From positions 6,944,001 through 7,008,000 of the forward strand of contig NZ_CP150218.1 of the NCBI RefSeq assembly GCF_037969875.1: 64,000 nt of DNA, in the 5' to 3' direction. This DNA comes from Paenibacillus sp. FSL R7-0337. Lineage in GTDB: Bacteria > Bacillota > Bacilli > Paenibacillales > Paenibacillaceae. The notes under the pieces are model-generated. The model was not told the DNA's origin. It ran no database searches and worked only from the letters and a program-made list of their open reading frames with translations. A program made the position numbers and the translations under genes. Below are positions 9,601-17,757 of this stretch, piece by piece (the first letter of the stretch is position 1; every line of letters starts with the position of its first letter).

Positions 9601-10499
9601 GTATAATCATTAGTTTCGTATCAGGAAACACAAAAGATGCTGCTCTTGCGGCTGGTTTTACTGCTGCTGGTCCAGTCATTGGGAAATTCACCAACTATGC
9701 AGGAAGCGCTATACTAAGAGTTTATAACTCAACAAAAGTGAATACGATTCTACAAAAAGCAGGAAGCTCGATAAGTAATTTAAAGTCGGCCATAAAAAAT
9801 ACGTCAAGTGACTTGAATTCACTAATCACCAATGTTTACTCAGGGTATAATGGAAGAATAGAACTTGAGTTCGCAGACGTTGGACGAATGAATTTTAATC
9901 AAGCTCAATTAATTGAAGGAACTAATGAAGTTGCACAGGCTAGATATAAAAACTTCTTAGAGACAAAATGGGCTGAGACAACTGCTGAAATTAATACAAC
10001 CTTTGAAAATGCAATGTCTGGTGATCATTTTAAGAAGAGTGGTAGAATTAAAGTGTTAACTGAGAATGCTTATTATAGAAAAAACGGTTATACTTATACT
10101 ACTGATAGCATGGGTAGGATTAATAAGGTTGAAGGCGATCTTGTTTTAAACGCAGCGCCTAGAAACGAGTATGCTCAAGGCGTAGCAGGTAGACAAGATC
10201 GTATTAGAGACTTACAAAATCCAGATGCAGGTGGGCATTTAATAGCATCTTCGTTTAATGGATCTGGTGATTTAGATAATCTAGTTGCTATGAATGCTCA
10301 AATCAATGCTCCTGGTGGAAAATGGTATCAAATAGAAGAAGTGTGGAGAAAAGCACTTCAGAATCATAAAATTGTGAATATTAAGATAGAACCGGCATAT
10401 TCTGGAGTATCACAAAGGCCGTCCTCGTTTAAAGTGAGGTATACAATTAACAATGGCGAGCCTGAAATTGTAACTATATTAAATCAAGTTGGAGGTTGA
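6651..10499 (+). CDS. Large fibronectin-type polymorphic toxin with nuclease tip, N-terminus probably lost
   Basis: 1282 residues from a TTG at 6651. Four fibronectin III/Ig-like modules occupy about 65-430 (e.g. VTGLRPGRSYEAQMYW, LPSAPTGLVSETFDYTNVYL). A further beta module follows, then a DUF6973-like block around 640-760 (GDAFRHAFWGALM, WGTAHELGEP), a hydrophobic segment near 970-990, and a C-terminal nuclease of the DNA/RNA non-specific endonuclease type with GGHLIASSFNGSGDLDNL near 1192, whose His is the expected catalytic residue. Such proteins are normally exported. Here there is no signal peptide and no ribosome site at the TTG, and the frame closes at a TAA 30 bases upstream. The first in-frame ATG (residue 37) has a weak AAGG site. 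The gene is AT-rich, unlike the housekeeping genes. The YezG-type immunity gene follows at once. Confidence 0.8.
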   Translation: MANASSNLPTSGLPEYPKEILDGLKKAEQEAKKKVEMATPLSAPVKPKNIVKKMSLKGVSALQSTPTISVSDVTETSLSINVTYPIDGQFGNGLALRDKYTGEWRDVYGSYYAKTGTYKVTGLRPGRSYEAQMYWYTDDTHTWTRQEQFAYGRTKSYAPTLTITNITQSTLRINVVYPTPGSHGNGLFIFNHATNTWSDIGNSWSVADGFYDVTNLTPETKYTIQQVWHVDSSSDWNRQEQTQSVIPTFSDTELPSAPTGLVSETFDYTNVYLSWNAATDNVGIKQYNIYNGDSLIGVTPNTNFLVPNISVPSINRFKVKAVDEANNISLASNISIIDFSDITRPTTPTNLAYRDVKLNSVTLYWTPSTDSSGISKYIIHDQKTGKAYISTEPKYTINDLKSYSTYSYAVTAFDLLGNRSHSSEVLQVTTDGYTNKSIEVIENGLLTNEGPYNARTYQNGKTFVMISGLSGDVDVLVEGNDYIKEGTDYWYSTNYLSQRMNVTVTGDKVVFTSKPVAPMNKVNSLTVTKNVYNITSVSDSVYSLASVSTFENIDRVKKMYAYLDEHPDFKMEQVQEYYESILAKENHRSKITEINEDVEMKAGSFITESISSSGSYDPDEFDPQLNPQELALMNDNYDNASGSIWAAFWAYAYSLSEFDKNELTDGNGDAFRHAFWGALMVVETNYNWAGRWGTAHELGEPNNPEDQKMMDLYNNFAGRMIGLKYVNSLNGKPLPLSIFYMPVLRDEVLRALDNGELKRIDNEPMFTSQTQVATFNSLNTITPMGATINPYDNIEMSAKHMKTDTTGKKTSTQQAPAGMVHIRTYLSINRFKNGWGQVQFVGNNQLTIRAWINNTFTGKTYEDITIPMDMTLYKAGYYATPQSIKAALAKYFEKKKNSGVYVRQWGAESTGIIYKVEGRSQFDVFGGNRNGGSVDINTFVNSMGPLWETEYLAYTNSDALRDLQKSLDLISVFPLVGVVAGSGSIIISFVSGNTKDAALAAGFTAAGPVIGKFTNYAGSAILRVYNSTKVNTILQKAGSSISNLKSAIKNTSSDLNSLITNVYSGYNGRIELEFADVGRMNFNQAQLIEGTNEVAQARYKNFLETKWAETTAEINTTFENAMSGDHFKKSGRIKVLTENAYYRKNGYTYTTDSMGRINKVEGDLVLNAAPRNEYAQGVAGRQDRIRDLQNPDAGGHLIASSFNGSGDLDNLVAMNAQINAPGGKWYQIEEVWRKALQNHKIVNIKIEPAYSGVSQRPSSFKVRYTINNGEPEIVTILNQVGG

Positions 10500-10500
10500 C

Positions 10501-10962
10501 ATGCCAAGGGGGAAAACGGAAGAACTATATCAACTTATCGGAAATAAGTTAATAGGAATAATTCCTGATGAGTGGAGAGAAATTTATCTTTACGCAGAAA
10601 TATTACCTTCTTCAAGAATAATCTACTTTTATTTTGAATCTACTACGAAAAAGGAGCTAATTTATAGTCATAGTATCCCTGATATTTATGGAGTCGATGA
10701 GCTTATATATGATCGGTTATGTGAAGAGTTACAAGCATATTTCGTTGAATTGAATAAGGAGTCTAGAGGCGCATCTGATGATAATTGGACAAATCTGACG
10801 ATGTATTTGGACTCTTCAGGAAAATTTAGTATCGATTATAATTATGATGAAGTTGTTTATAATCCTTCTGAACAACGTACAATATGGAAATATAAAGTTC
10901 TTGGACTACTTCCTAAAGAAGAATTTCTTCAAGAATACTTAGATGAATATTTAAAACAATAG
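10501..10962 (+). CDS. YezG/YeeF family immunity protein
   Basis: 153 residues starting at the ATG at 10501, with GGAGG seven bases before it inside the last codons of the toxin gene. The sequence fits the YezG (DUF600) family: ELYQLIGNKLIGIIPDEW, IYLYAEI, IYFYFES, WTNLTMYLDSSGKFSIDYNYD and RTIWKYKVLGL. Members of this family neutralise nuclease toxins encoded immediately upstream. The one-base gap to the nuclease gene supports a cognate pair. It is intact even though the toxin seems to have lost its export signal, so it may persist to protect against neighbours. Confidence 0.9.
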   Translation: MPRGKTEELYQLIGNKLIGIIPDEWREIYLYAEILPSSRIIYFYFESTTKKELIYSHSIPDIYGVDELIYDRLCEELQAYFVELNKESRGASDDNWTNLTMYLDSSGKFSIDYNYDEVVYNPSEQRTIWKYKVLGLLPKEEFLQEYLDEYLKQ

Positions 10963-10980
10963 ACTGATTACACTTAGATA

Positions 10981-11022
10981 GAGGTATCCCATCCATGTCT
11001 GTTGGGATACCTCACGTTTTTT
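10981..11022 (+). terminator. Rho-independent terminator after the immunity gene
   Basis: GAGGTATCCCA at 10981-10991 pairs perfectly with TGGGATACCTC at 11003-11013, followed by ACGTTTTTT. Confidence 0.92.
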
Positions 11023-11390
11023 ACAAGAAATTTATATTAAGTATTTTATACCTTCCGTGTTGCAATAGGCAGGGAAGCTTTAGAAGAAGGAGTATGCCAG
11101 GTAATAATATGCATTATTATTAAAAATTGTTTACCAACCCCCGGTTCCCGGTCAACGCGGGTTATTTATGTATTTCGGGTATCGGATCTCAAGCAATACG
11201 CATAATAAACTTTATCATACTACTGATGGTGATTATTCCTTGCCGTGCTTTTGTCGTTCATCAGTTAGTGCAGAGTGAAAAAGGGTAAGTATTTATAATG
11301 TGCTGTTTTTATGAAAAGCACAACTACTGGGAGTTGAAGGGGTTTTATCGACCAGTAACACATGCTTCAGCTTAAATTTATAATAAAAAG
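11023..11390. other. Non-coding region upstream of the polyamine genes
   Basis: AT-rich stretch with no gene. A short dyad AATAATATGCATTATTATT lies near 11104-11122. I see no recognised riboswitch or small RNA. Confidence 0.5.
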
Positions 11391-11418
11391 TTGAACAACA
11401 CCGCCGTTGTGATATAAT
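11391..11418 (+). promoter_or_regulatory. Candidate distal promoter for polyamine operon
   Basis: TTGAAC at 11391-11396 and TATAAT at 11413-11418 with a 16-base spacer, a good sigma-A match. Transcription from here would give a leader of nearly 290 bases ahead of the dehydrogenase. Confidence 0.6.
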
Positions 11419-11593
11419 TATCCGGTTGGCCTGATGGACTGAAATGTGGACGGGACCTTAAGTTGGTTCTCCATTTATTAAGGTTAAAAGCGAAGGAAAA
11501 CGAAGGATTTCAGTGCAATGAAGTGAATTGCAGAGTATTAATGTAGAAAACTGCAGATTTTACACGGAAGATCACAGTTTTTGTCGGATTTTA

Positions 11594-11622
11594 TTGATTT
11601 ATTAAGAAAGTTTCTGTATAAT
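11594..11622 (+). promoter_or_regulatory. Candidate proximal promoter for polyamine operon
   Basis: TTGATT at 11594-11599 and TATAAT at 11617-11622 with an ideal 17-base spacer, about 90 bases before the dehydrogenase start. Confidence 0.65.
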
Positions 11623-11712
11623 CAGCGTTGTTGATTTTTCATAGGATGTAGCCTGTTCCAGAGCAGCAAGGCTAATAACTAATAACTTAAGCATAATTAG
11701 GGGGTTATTAAT

Positions 11713-12912
11713 TTGGGAAAAGCGTTAATTATTGGCGCTGGCGGTGTAGCGAGCGTTGTTGTTCATAAATGCTGCCAGAACCCGGATGTATTCGAAGAGA
11801 TTTGCATTGCCAGCCGTACGGTGTCGAAGTGCGATGCGCTCAAAGAGAAGCTGGACGGGGGCCTGACTAAGATTTCTACGGCCAAGCTGGATGCTGACAA
11901 CACGGAAGAAGTGATTGAGCTGATCAAGAGCTTCCAGCCGGATGTCGTGATTAATGTGGCTCTTCCTTACCAGGATCTGACGATCATGGATGCCTGCCTG
12001 GCTACCGGAGTGCACTATGTAGATACAGCCAACTACGAACCGCAGGATACGGCGAAGTTTGAATATTCCTGGCAATGGGCGTACAAGGAAAGATTCGAGA
12101 AGGCCGGAATTACAGCGCTGCTAGGCAGCGGCTTCGATCCTGGCGTAACCGGTGTATTTACGGCTTATGCGCAGAAGCATTATTTTGACGAGATCCATAC
12201 GATTGATATTGTGGATGCGAACGCGGGCGACCACGGCTATCCGTTCGCGACCAACTTCAATCCTGAGATTAATATCCGCGAGATTACTGCGAACGGACGT
12301 TACTTCGAGAATGGCGAGTGGATTGAGACCGCGCCGCTGTCTGAGAAGAAAGTATACGATCTCCCGGAGATCGGCCCGAAGGATATCTACCTTTTGTACC
12401 ATGAAGAGTTAGAATCACTCGCTGTTAACATTCCTGGCGTGAAGAAGATCCGCTTCTGGATGACCTTCTCGCAGAACTATCTGACCCACCTGAAGGTGCT
12501 TGAGAATGTCGGCATGACTTCTATTGAGCCTATTAATTATGAAGGTAAAGAGATTATTCCTTTGCAGTTCCTGAAGGCCATTCTGCCTGACCCGGCTTCC
12601 CTGGGACCAAGAACCAAAGGTAAAACCAATATCGGCTGTATCATTCAAGGCACCAAAGACGGCCAGCCTAAGACCTATTATGTCTACAATGTCTGCGATC
12701 ACGAGGAATGCTATAGAGAGGTTGGCTCACAAGCCATTTCATACACTACCGGCGTTCCTGCGATGATCGGGGCAATGATGATTATCAAAGGCATCTGGAA
12801 CAAACCGGGTGTACACAATATCGAAGAGTTCGATCCGGATCCGTTCATGGATGCACTTAACAAACACGGCCTGCCTTGGCAAGAAGATTTCTCGCCGACG
12901 CTGCTGGATTAA
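11713..12912 (+). CDS. Carboxynorspermidine/carboxyspermidine dehydrogenase
   Basis: 399-residue enzyme of the saccharopine dehydrogenase family. The N-terminal Rossmann motif is GAGGVAS at residues 8-14. The middle segment ALLGSGFDPGVTGVFTAYA and the C-terminal SYTTGVPAMIGAMMI are typical of the polyamine branch of the family. The reaction joins aspartate semialdehyde to a diamine (putrescine or diaminopropane) by NADPH-dependent reduction, giving carboxyspermidine or carboxynorspermidine. The start is a TTG at 11713 after AGGGGG with a seven-base gap; no ATG fits. The downstream nspC, five bases away, catalyses the next step, which settles the call against lysine-pathway saccharopine dehydrogenase. 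Confidence 0.92.
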   Translation: MGKALIIGAGGVASVVVHKCCQNPDVFEEICIASRTVSKCDALKEKLDGGLTKISTAKLDADNTEEVIELIKSFQPDVVINVALPYQDLTIMDACLATGVHYVDTANYEPQDTAKFEYSWQWAYKERFEKAGITALLGSGFDPGVTGVFTAYAQKHYFDEIHTIDIVDANAGDHGYPFATNFNPEINIREITANGRYFENGEWIETAPLSEKKVYDLPEIGPKDIYLLYHEELESLAVNIPGVKKIRFWMTFSQNYLTHLKVLENVGMTSIEPINYEGKEIIPLQFLKAILPDPASLGPRTKGKTNIGCIIQGTKDGQPKTYYVYNVCDHEECYREVGSQAISYTTGVPAMIGAMMIIKGIWNKPGVHNIEEFDPDPFMDALNKHGLPWQEDFSPTLLD

Positions 12913-12917
12913 GGCGC

Positions 12918-14075
12918 ATGGCCATGAAGAACAAGGACATTGATATCGATATCAGCAATCTGCCGTCCCCTGCTTATCTGGTGGATGAACGGCTGCTGAC
13001 GAAGAACCTGGAGACCCTGAATTATGTGCAGGAGAAGAGCGGAGCCAAGATTCTTCTTGCGCAAAAAGGCTTCTCTATGCACGCCATGTACCCGCTGGTC
13101 GGCAAATACCTGCATGGCGTAACCTCCAGCTCCCTGTTCGAGGCCCGGCTGGGCTTCGAGGAGATGGGCAAAGAGGTCCATGTCTATGCACCGGCTTATG
13201 TTGACCGCGAGTTCGATGAGCTGCTTCGCTACAGCGATCATATGGTGTTCAACTCGTTCGACCAGTGGAGCCGGTTCAAGCAGCGCGTGCAGAACGCGCC
13301 GAAGCAGATTAGCTGCGGGATTCGCGTCAATCCGGAGTATTCCGAGATTGAAGTGCCGCTCTATGATCCTTGCTACAACTTCTCCCGTATGGGCGTAACC
13401 CTGCCGAACTTCCGGCCGGACGAGCTGGACGGCATTGACGGACTGCATTTCCACACGATGTGCGAACAGAACTCGGATACGCTGGAGCGTACGCTGAGGG
13501 TTGTAGAAGAGAAATTCGGCCAGTACCTGCACGGGATGAAATGGCTGAACTTCGGCGGCGGGCATCATATTACCCGTCCTGACTATGATCTCGACACCTT
13601 GATCAAGTGCATTCTGCATATGAAAGAGACGTACAACGTGGAGATCTATCTGGAGCCGGGAGAGGCCGTTGCCTTGAACACTGGTTATCTGGTTGCTACG
13701 GTACTCGACACCATGCATAACGGCATGGATATCGCGATTCTCGATACCTCGGCTGAATGCCACATGCCGGATGTGCTGGCGATGCCTTATCGTCCGGGCA
13801 TCTTCGGTGCCGGAGAACCGGGCGAATTCGCCCACACCTACCGGCTTGGCGGCATGACCTGCCTGGCAGGGGATGTGATCGGTGATTATTCCTTCCCGGA
13901 ACCGCTGAAATACGGCGATAAGCTGATCTTCACCGACATGGCGCATTACTCCATGGTGAAGAACCACATGTTCAACGGCGTGAACCTCCCGGCTATCGCT
14001 TCTTATAATGAAGAAGAAGGCCTCAAGGTGATCCGCGAGTTCGAATACAGTGACTTCAGCGGCCGGTTGTCTTAA
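12918..14075 (+). CDS. nspC: Carboxynorspermidine decarboxylase
   Basis: 385-residue PLP enzyme of the fold-III decarboxylase group. Lys50 in LLAQKGFSMHA should bind PLP. Other family blocks are GLHFHTMCEQ, LNFGGGHHITRPDYD, IYLEPGEAV, ILDTSAECHMPDVL and the phosphate/carboxylate site CLAGDVIGDYSF. It removes the carboxyl group from carboxy(nor)spermidine to yield spermidine or norspermidine. The start is either the ATG at 12918 or the one at 12924, shortly after the dehydrogenase stop; only a weak AAGG precedes, so translational coupling is likely. Confidence 0.94.
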   Translation: MAMKNKDIDIDISNLPSPAYLVDERLLTKNLETLNYVQEKSGAKILLAQKGFSMHAMYPLVGKYLHGVTSSSLFEARLGFEEMGKEVHVYAPAYVDREFDELLRYSDHMVFNSFDQWSRFKQRVQNAPKQISCGIRVNPEYSEIEVPLYDPCYNFSRMGVTLPNFRPDELDGIDGLHFHTMCEQNSDTLERTLRVVEEKFGQYLHGMKWLNFGGGHHITRPDYDLDTLIKCILHMKETYNVEIYLEPGEAVALNTGYLVATVLDTMHNGMDIAILDTSAECHMPDVLAMPYRPGIFGAGEPGEFAHTYRLGGMTCLAGDVIGDYSFPEPLKYGDKLIFTDMAHYSMVKNHMFNGVNLPAIASYNEEEGLKVIREFEYSDFSGRLS

Positions 14076-14097
14076 TCGGTTGATGATAATAATAGAA

Positions 14098-14126
14098 GCG
14101 CCCCTTCAGCTGAGGGGGCGTTTTTG
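14098..14126 (+). terminator. Rho-independent terminator after nspC
   Basis: GCGCCCCTTCAG pairs with CTGAGGGGGCG with almost no loop, followed by TTTTT. Confidence 0.88.
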
Positions 14127-14150
14127 TGCCAACTGGGCAACTGGGGGGGA

Positions 14151-14326
14151 ATCCTGCACAAAATGCAACAATGCATCCCCCGATCGGTCCATCTGCTTGA
14201 AATGCTGCACAAAATGCAACAATAGAATGATCTGAGCCAGCCAACCGCTGGAAATCCTGCAATAAATACAACAATCCCCGCTTATGCTACTTATCCGGCC
14301 AGAAATCCTGCAAAACTTGCAACATT
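14151..14326. repeat. Four imperfect 22-bp direct repeats at 51-52 bp spacing
   Basis: Copies at 14151-14172, 14202-14223, 14254-14275 and 14305-14326. They share a core like CTGCACAAAATGCAACAAT, which holds two TGCA words (a partial dyad). The 29-30 base spacers are unrelated to each other. They fill the gap between the nspC terminator and the convergent anti-sigma gene. The last two copies are more degenerate. Function unknown. Confidence 0.75.
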
Positions 14327-14343
14327 TTAAACCCGAATAACAA

Positions 14344-15381
14344 TCAGCGCGGGACCGTTTTAATCGGAATCTTTTTACCAAAGAATACGAAAGACTCGAT
14401 TTCTTTATCATTTATAACATTATCAAACGTTTTTAGTGTAATGAGTTGGTTACTTGTATAATAGCTCGTAGACATTCCTGTAAAAATTCTAGTTGTTTCT
14501 GAAGTACCATCTGTAAAATTTATAGTGATAGGTAAGTCATCCAAATATATATTTGGACCAATTTCTTCTAACTTGAAGGCGAATTTATTTATTTCTTGTA
14601 ATGAATCGCTCTCAATCTTCAAGGTGATTGAAATTGGCGAGACAGAGATCGTCTTTAAGATTGCTTTATAACCATACAGTGAAATGCCCTGATTGACCTG
14701 ATAAAGGCTAGAGTATTCTTTGAAATCAAGCTTAAGTGTGGCCTCCCAGGAACCAGATACTACGGTTTCAAAAATACCGGGATACGGATCAGCAGCTTCC
14801 AGATTTCTGAGAATAAGATCAACGGTTTGACCAGCTAAGGAATTATTGGTCATTATATTCATAACCAAACTAATTTTGTTGTCATCAGGATTCCCGTCAT
14901 CGATTACCTCGTATCCTGTACTGTACGAGCTTTGATTAGAGTCGATATCGGCATGAAATCGATAGCGGGCCGCATTCAGATCTGTGCCTTTAGGAGCGGT
15001 AAAGTCCATTAAAATATAAGTTAGATTGCTGTCGCCGATCACCTGCCTAATGGTTAGTGAGCCCTGCTTATTTTTAATTATTTTATTTATTGTAAAAGCG
15101 CCATTAGACATATGTACAACCTGATTCTTATTGGATGGTTTAAGAAATTGAATCAGCGCTTCATCAAGTCCTGTATATACTGCTGCAAAAGCTGTAGTGG
15201 TTAAACCAATCATCAGTACAGCAGCAAGTATAGTATATCTTCTAAGTTTTATAGGAGCAGTTCTTCTTTGACTTTTATGATTAATCTGGCTATTTGTTAA
15301 AATATTTTGAAAAATTTTATCTTTTTGATCCTTTGTTGGCGTCAAAGCTTCAAAAGCCTCATGAATATTTTTAATCCTCAA
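14344..15381 (-). CDS. Anti-sigma factor, DUF4179-like
   Basis: 345 residues with a short cytoplasmic N-terminus (IHEAFEALTPTKDQKDKIFQNI), one membrane segment at about 51-68 (YTILAAVLMIGLTTTAFAAV) and a long beta-rich extracellular part. This is the layout of the DUF4179-type proteins encoded next to ECF sigma factors in Bacillota: the cytoplasmic end holds the sigma factor and the outer part senses the envelope. Its start overlaps the end of the sigma gene by 11 bases, so the two are translationally coupled. The signal is unknown. Confidence 0.8.
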   Translation of the reverse strand: MRIKNIHEAFEALTPTKDQKDKIFQNILTNSQINHKSQRRTAPIKLRRYTILAAVLMIGLTTTAFAAVYTGLDEALIQFLKPSNKNQVVHMSNGAFTINKIIKNKQGSLTIRQVIGDSNLTYILMDFTAPKGTDLNAARYRFHADIDSNQSSYSTGYEVIDDGNPDDNKISLVMNIMTNNSLAGQTVDLILRNLEAADPYPGIFETVVSGSWEATLKLDFKEYSSLYQVNQGISLYGYKAILKTISVSPISITLKIESDSLQEINKFAFKLEEIGPNIYLDDLPITINFTDGTSETTRIFTGMSTSYYTSNQLITLKTFDNVINDKEIESFVFFGKKIPIKTVPR

Positions 15382-15877
15382 TATAATCTCCTCCCAAATC
15401 TATCTTAAGCCGTTTACGGCCTCGAAATAATTGTGTTTGGATTGTGCTTTCTTTGCAGCCTAACATTTCAGCGATTTCCTTTACTGTGTATTCCTCGAAA
15501 TAATATAGATACAATACGGTTTTGTATTTTTCAGGGAGTGAAAGAAGTTTTGAAACGACTTTACCCGAAGGCTCAATGCCATTCCAAGTGACAATCTCCG
15601 GCAAAGGTTCCAATGCCACACGGCGTGTTCTCCACCAATGTTTAAGGATATCTTTGCAGTAATTCTTAGTAGTTACGGTCAACCACGCTTTTTCATGCTC
15701 ATGGTCGTTGAAGACCATTGGGGTGTTAATTAGTTTAAGAAATACAGATTGAACAGCGTCTTCAACATCAACAGGATTTTTTAAATATATATAGCAAAGC
15801 CGGTAGACCATATCTGCATGCCGTTGATAGAGTTCTGCGAATTCTATATCTGTGTCTAACAAAGAGCTGGATTTCAT
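15371..15877 (-). CDS. ECF RNA polymerase sigma factor
   Basis: 168 residues. Region 2 covers FAELYQRHADMVYRLCYIYL and VEDAVQSVFLKLI. Region 4 covers LSLPEKYKTVLYLYYFEEYT, then VKEIAEMLGCKESTIQTQLF and RGRKRL. The start at 15877 has GGAGGCG five bases upstream; an upstream in-frame start at 15916 lacks a site. It should direct transcription of an envelope-response regulon and is probably held inactive by the overlapping anti-sigma factor. Confidence 0.92.
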   Translation of the reverse strand: MKSSSLLDTDIEFAELYQRHADMVYRLCYIYLKNPVDVEDAVQSVFLKLINTPMVFNDHEHEKAWLTVTTKNYCKDILKHWWRTRRVALEPLPEIVTWNGIEPSGKVVSKLLSLPEKYKTVLYLYYFEEYTVKEIAEMLGCKESTIQTQLFRGRKRLKIDLGGDYIED

Positions 15878-15969
15878 TATTTCGCCTCCTATAAACAACA
15901 CGATTGAAGGTTTCAAAATATCTCAAAAGGCGAATTTTAGATTATTCTTTGTTTATATGCAAGATCAAA

Positions 15970-16005
15970 AATAAAAAAGGACCATTCTCCATTTGAGAAT
16001 AGTCC
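15970..16005 (-). terminator. Rho-independent terminator of the RCC1-like gene
   Basis: On the minus strand, GGACTATTCTC pairs with GAGAATGGTCC around a short loop and is followed by TTTTTTATTTTT. Confidence 0.88.
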
Positions 16006-16033
16006 GCTATATTTTTATTTCAGGATAGAATCC

Positions 16034-17566
16034 TTACTTCATACTAATCGCAATCCGGCTCTCCTGCGGCAGCCAGTCGACCTTGGCCCCGAGCTGTTCG
16101 CTGATGAAGCGCAGCGGCAGGTAGACGGTACCATTAACTACAAACGGCGGTGTTGCCAGAGTGACGTTTTTATTATTTACTGTGGTGGCTCCGTTCACGG
16201 TGTTGATGACGATGGTTAGCGGAGTTTTATCGGCAGCGGTACCGGTGATCGTTACTACTTTGTCCATGGAATAACCGATAGTAGCTCCCATCTTGCTGAA
16301 CAGTGAACGCAGCGGAATGAAATTCTGTCCGTTACGGGTAATGACACCATTGGTGAAGGCAATGGATTCGCCATTCAGGCTAACGGAGATTGGCTTTTGC
16401 ATCGGAACGGGCTCTTTGTAGCTGAATTCATAAGTACCGTACCCGAGCTCAGCATTTTTGTTCACGCCCCACCCCCAGAGGGTGCCGTCGTTCTTCTGCA
16501 TAATGACATGTCTTCCTCCGCCTTTTATCGACTGGATGTCGGAAGCAAGCAAGGTAAACTTTGCATTTGGCGACATAAGTTCTGCGGCAATCGAAGCCGC
16601 ATAGACCTTGCCGTCTGAGGTCAGAGCGACAATAGATTGTTCAACAATGTACGCATCGGTCACCTTGCTGATCCCTGAGAAGACAACCGGAACGGGTTCA
16701 TCCTGATACGTGGTTCCATCCGAATATCCAGTGACTGTGGAGCCCCAGAACCAGAGACGGGATTGCTTGTCAATCGCGAGCCGGCTGCGCCCGTTGTTGT
16801 ACAGAGCGCGAATATCTTTTAAGCCGGAAAAAGGAGTTGCAGTTATCTTCGCCGGGTCACTATAGGTCTCCGGTAAATAACTATCCTGGTCCGGCCAGGT
16901 CCAGACGCTGCCATCCTTACTGAGCGCATAATTCTGTTCGAGCTGGACAATGTCCTTCAGATTGGCGACCGGTGTAAAAGTGGCAAGTTCGTCAATGCTG
17001 GTCCAGACCGTCCCGTCTGTCTTCAGGAACAGATAGCGCTGCCAGTCGCTAAACTTATTGTTAAGCTTGTTGCTCTCGGAATATTGAGAGATGGCTGTAA
17101 CGTGATCCAGGCCGGGAACAGGCGCGAACGGAGGTGTCGTATTGTCGTCGGTTGACGTAACTGAAGTATAGACCGCACCCTCTCCAGTGACTGCCAAATG
17201 ACGCGGGTATACTCTTTGGAAACTGGTTATATTCTTCAATTCGGGCACAGGTGTAACTTCAATGGCCATAGTCCGGGCGTTGCTCTCCCACTTCCAGACC
17301 GAGCCATCCTTGGTGGTTACCATTGCACTGTAATATAAAGGGAAAGAAGCCTGTACATCACTTAGTCCATGTACCTGAGTAGGTACGGACTTCGTCTCCC
17401 CCCAGACCCACAGGGTCCCATCGTCCTTAATCAGATAATCGGGTCCGTAGGAGGAGATGCCGGAGCCAACGTCATTAGCTGCTGCTGTTGCAGCCTCGGG
17501 ATTCCCCAGAGTCAGACACGCCGTCAAACCCACCACCATGCTCACAAGCAAAATTCTTTTTTTCAT
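16034..17566 (-). CDS. Secreted RCC1-repeat protein with stalk domain
   Basis: About 510 residues. A signal peptide is visible (KKRILLVSMVVGLTACLTL... ending near AATAAA). The middle has beta-propeller-type RCC1-like repeats, each with a phrase like DGTLWVWG, DGSVWKW, DGTVWTS or DGTLWGWG. The last 110 residues are a copper-amine-oxidase-N-like stalk domain (FIPLRSLFSKMGATIGY, VYLPLRFISEQLGAKVDW) common in Paenibacillus wall proteins. The start is the ATG at 17566 after GAGG; a GTG directly before it is also possible. The role is probably binding or display at the cell surface; no catalytic motif is seen. Confidence 0.85.
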   Translation of the reverse strand: MKKRILLVSMVVGLTACLTLGNPEAATAAANDVGSGISSYGPDYLIKDDGTLWVWGETKSVPTQVHGLSDVQASFPLYYSAMVTTKDGSVWKWESNARTMAIEVTPVPELKNITSFQRVYPRHLAVTGEGAVYTSVTSTDDNTTPPFAPVPGLDHVTAISQYSESNKLNNKFSDWQRYLFLKTDGTVWTSIDELATFTPVANLKDIVQLEQNYALSKDGSVWTWPDQDSYLPETYSDPAKITATPFSGLKDIRALYNNGRSRLAIDKQSRLWFWGSTVTGYSDGTTYQDEPVPVVFSGISKVTDAYIVEQSIVALTSDGKVYAASIAAELMSPNAKFTLLASDIQSIKGGGRHVIMQKNDGTLWGWGVNKNAELGYGTYEFSYKEPVPMQKPISVSLNGESIAFTNGVITRNGQNFIPLRSLFSKMGATIGYSMDKVVTITGTAADKTPLTIVINTVNGATTVNNKNVTLATPPFVVNGTVYLPLRFISEQLGAKVDWLPQESRIAISMK

Positions 17567-17678
17567 CACGATATCCTCTACTCTCTATAGGAAATTACTG
17601 AATTAGGTAAATAAAAGAATATATTACCTTGAATATAGACGCTGCTTGGCCCTGAAAAGTTTCTTTGAAAATTAACCG

Positions 17679-17705
17679 TTGCTTGCGGTGCTCCTGTGGT
17701 ACAAT
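17679..17705 (+). promoter_or_regulatory. Candidate promoter for dgk-dck
   Basis: TTGCTT at 17679-17684 and TACAAT at 17700-17705, spacer 15 bases, shorter than ideal. It lies about 50 bases before dgk. Confidence 0.4.
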
Positions 17706-17757
17706 AATTTAGTCTGTTTTTTGGAATTGTCCGTACTTGAGGAGGAAATTAGCGTTA

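Noticed and set aside
11413..11480. Guanidine-type riboswitch before the polyamine genes
   Set aside because: Some G-rich pieces are suggestive, but the conserved cores of known classes are not present.
12909..13967. 352-codon minus-strand open frame
   Set aside because: Lies wholly antisense to nspC, which has all its family motifs; the antisense frame has no recognisable domain or ribosome site.
14151..14326. CRISPR-like array (four repeats, 29-30 base spacers)
   Set aside because: Repeats are only 22 bases and degenerate in two of four copies, and no cas gene is nearby; treated as a regulatory or decaying intergenic repeat.
15882..15917. ECF-type promoter (TGAAAC) before the sigma gene
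   Set aside because: The motif is only 38 bases from the ATG, so a normal spacer would put the transcription start inside the ribosome site.
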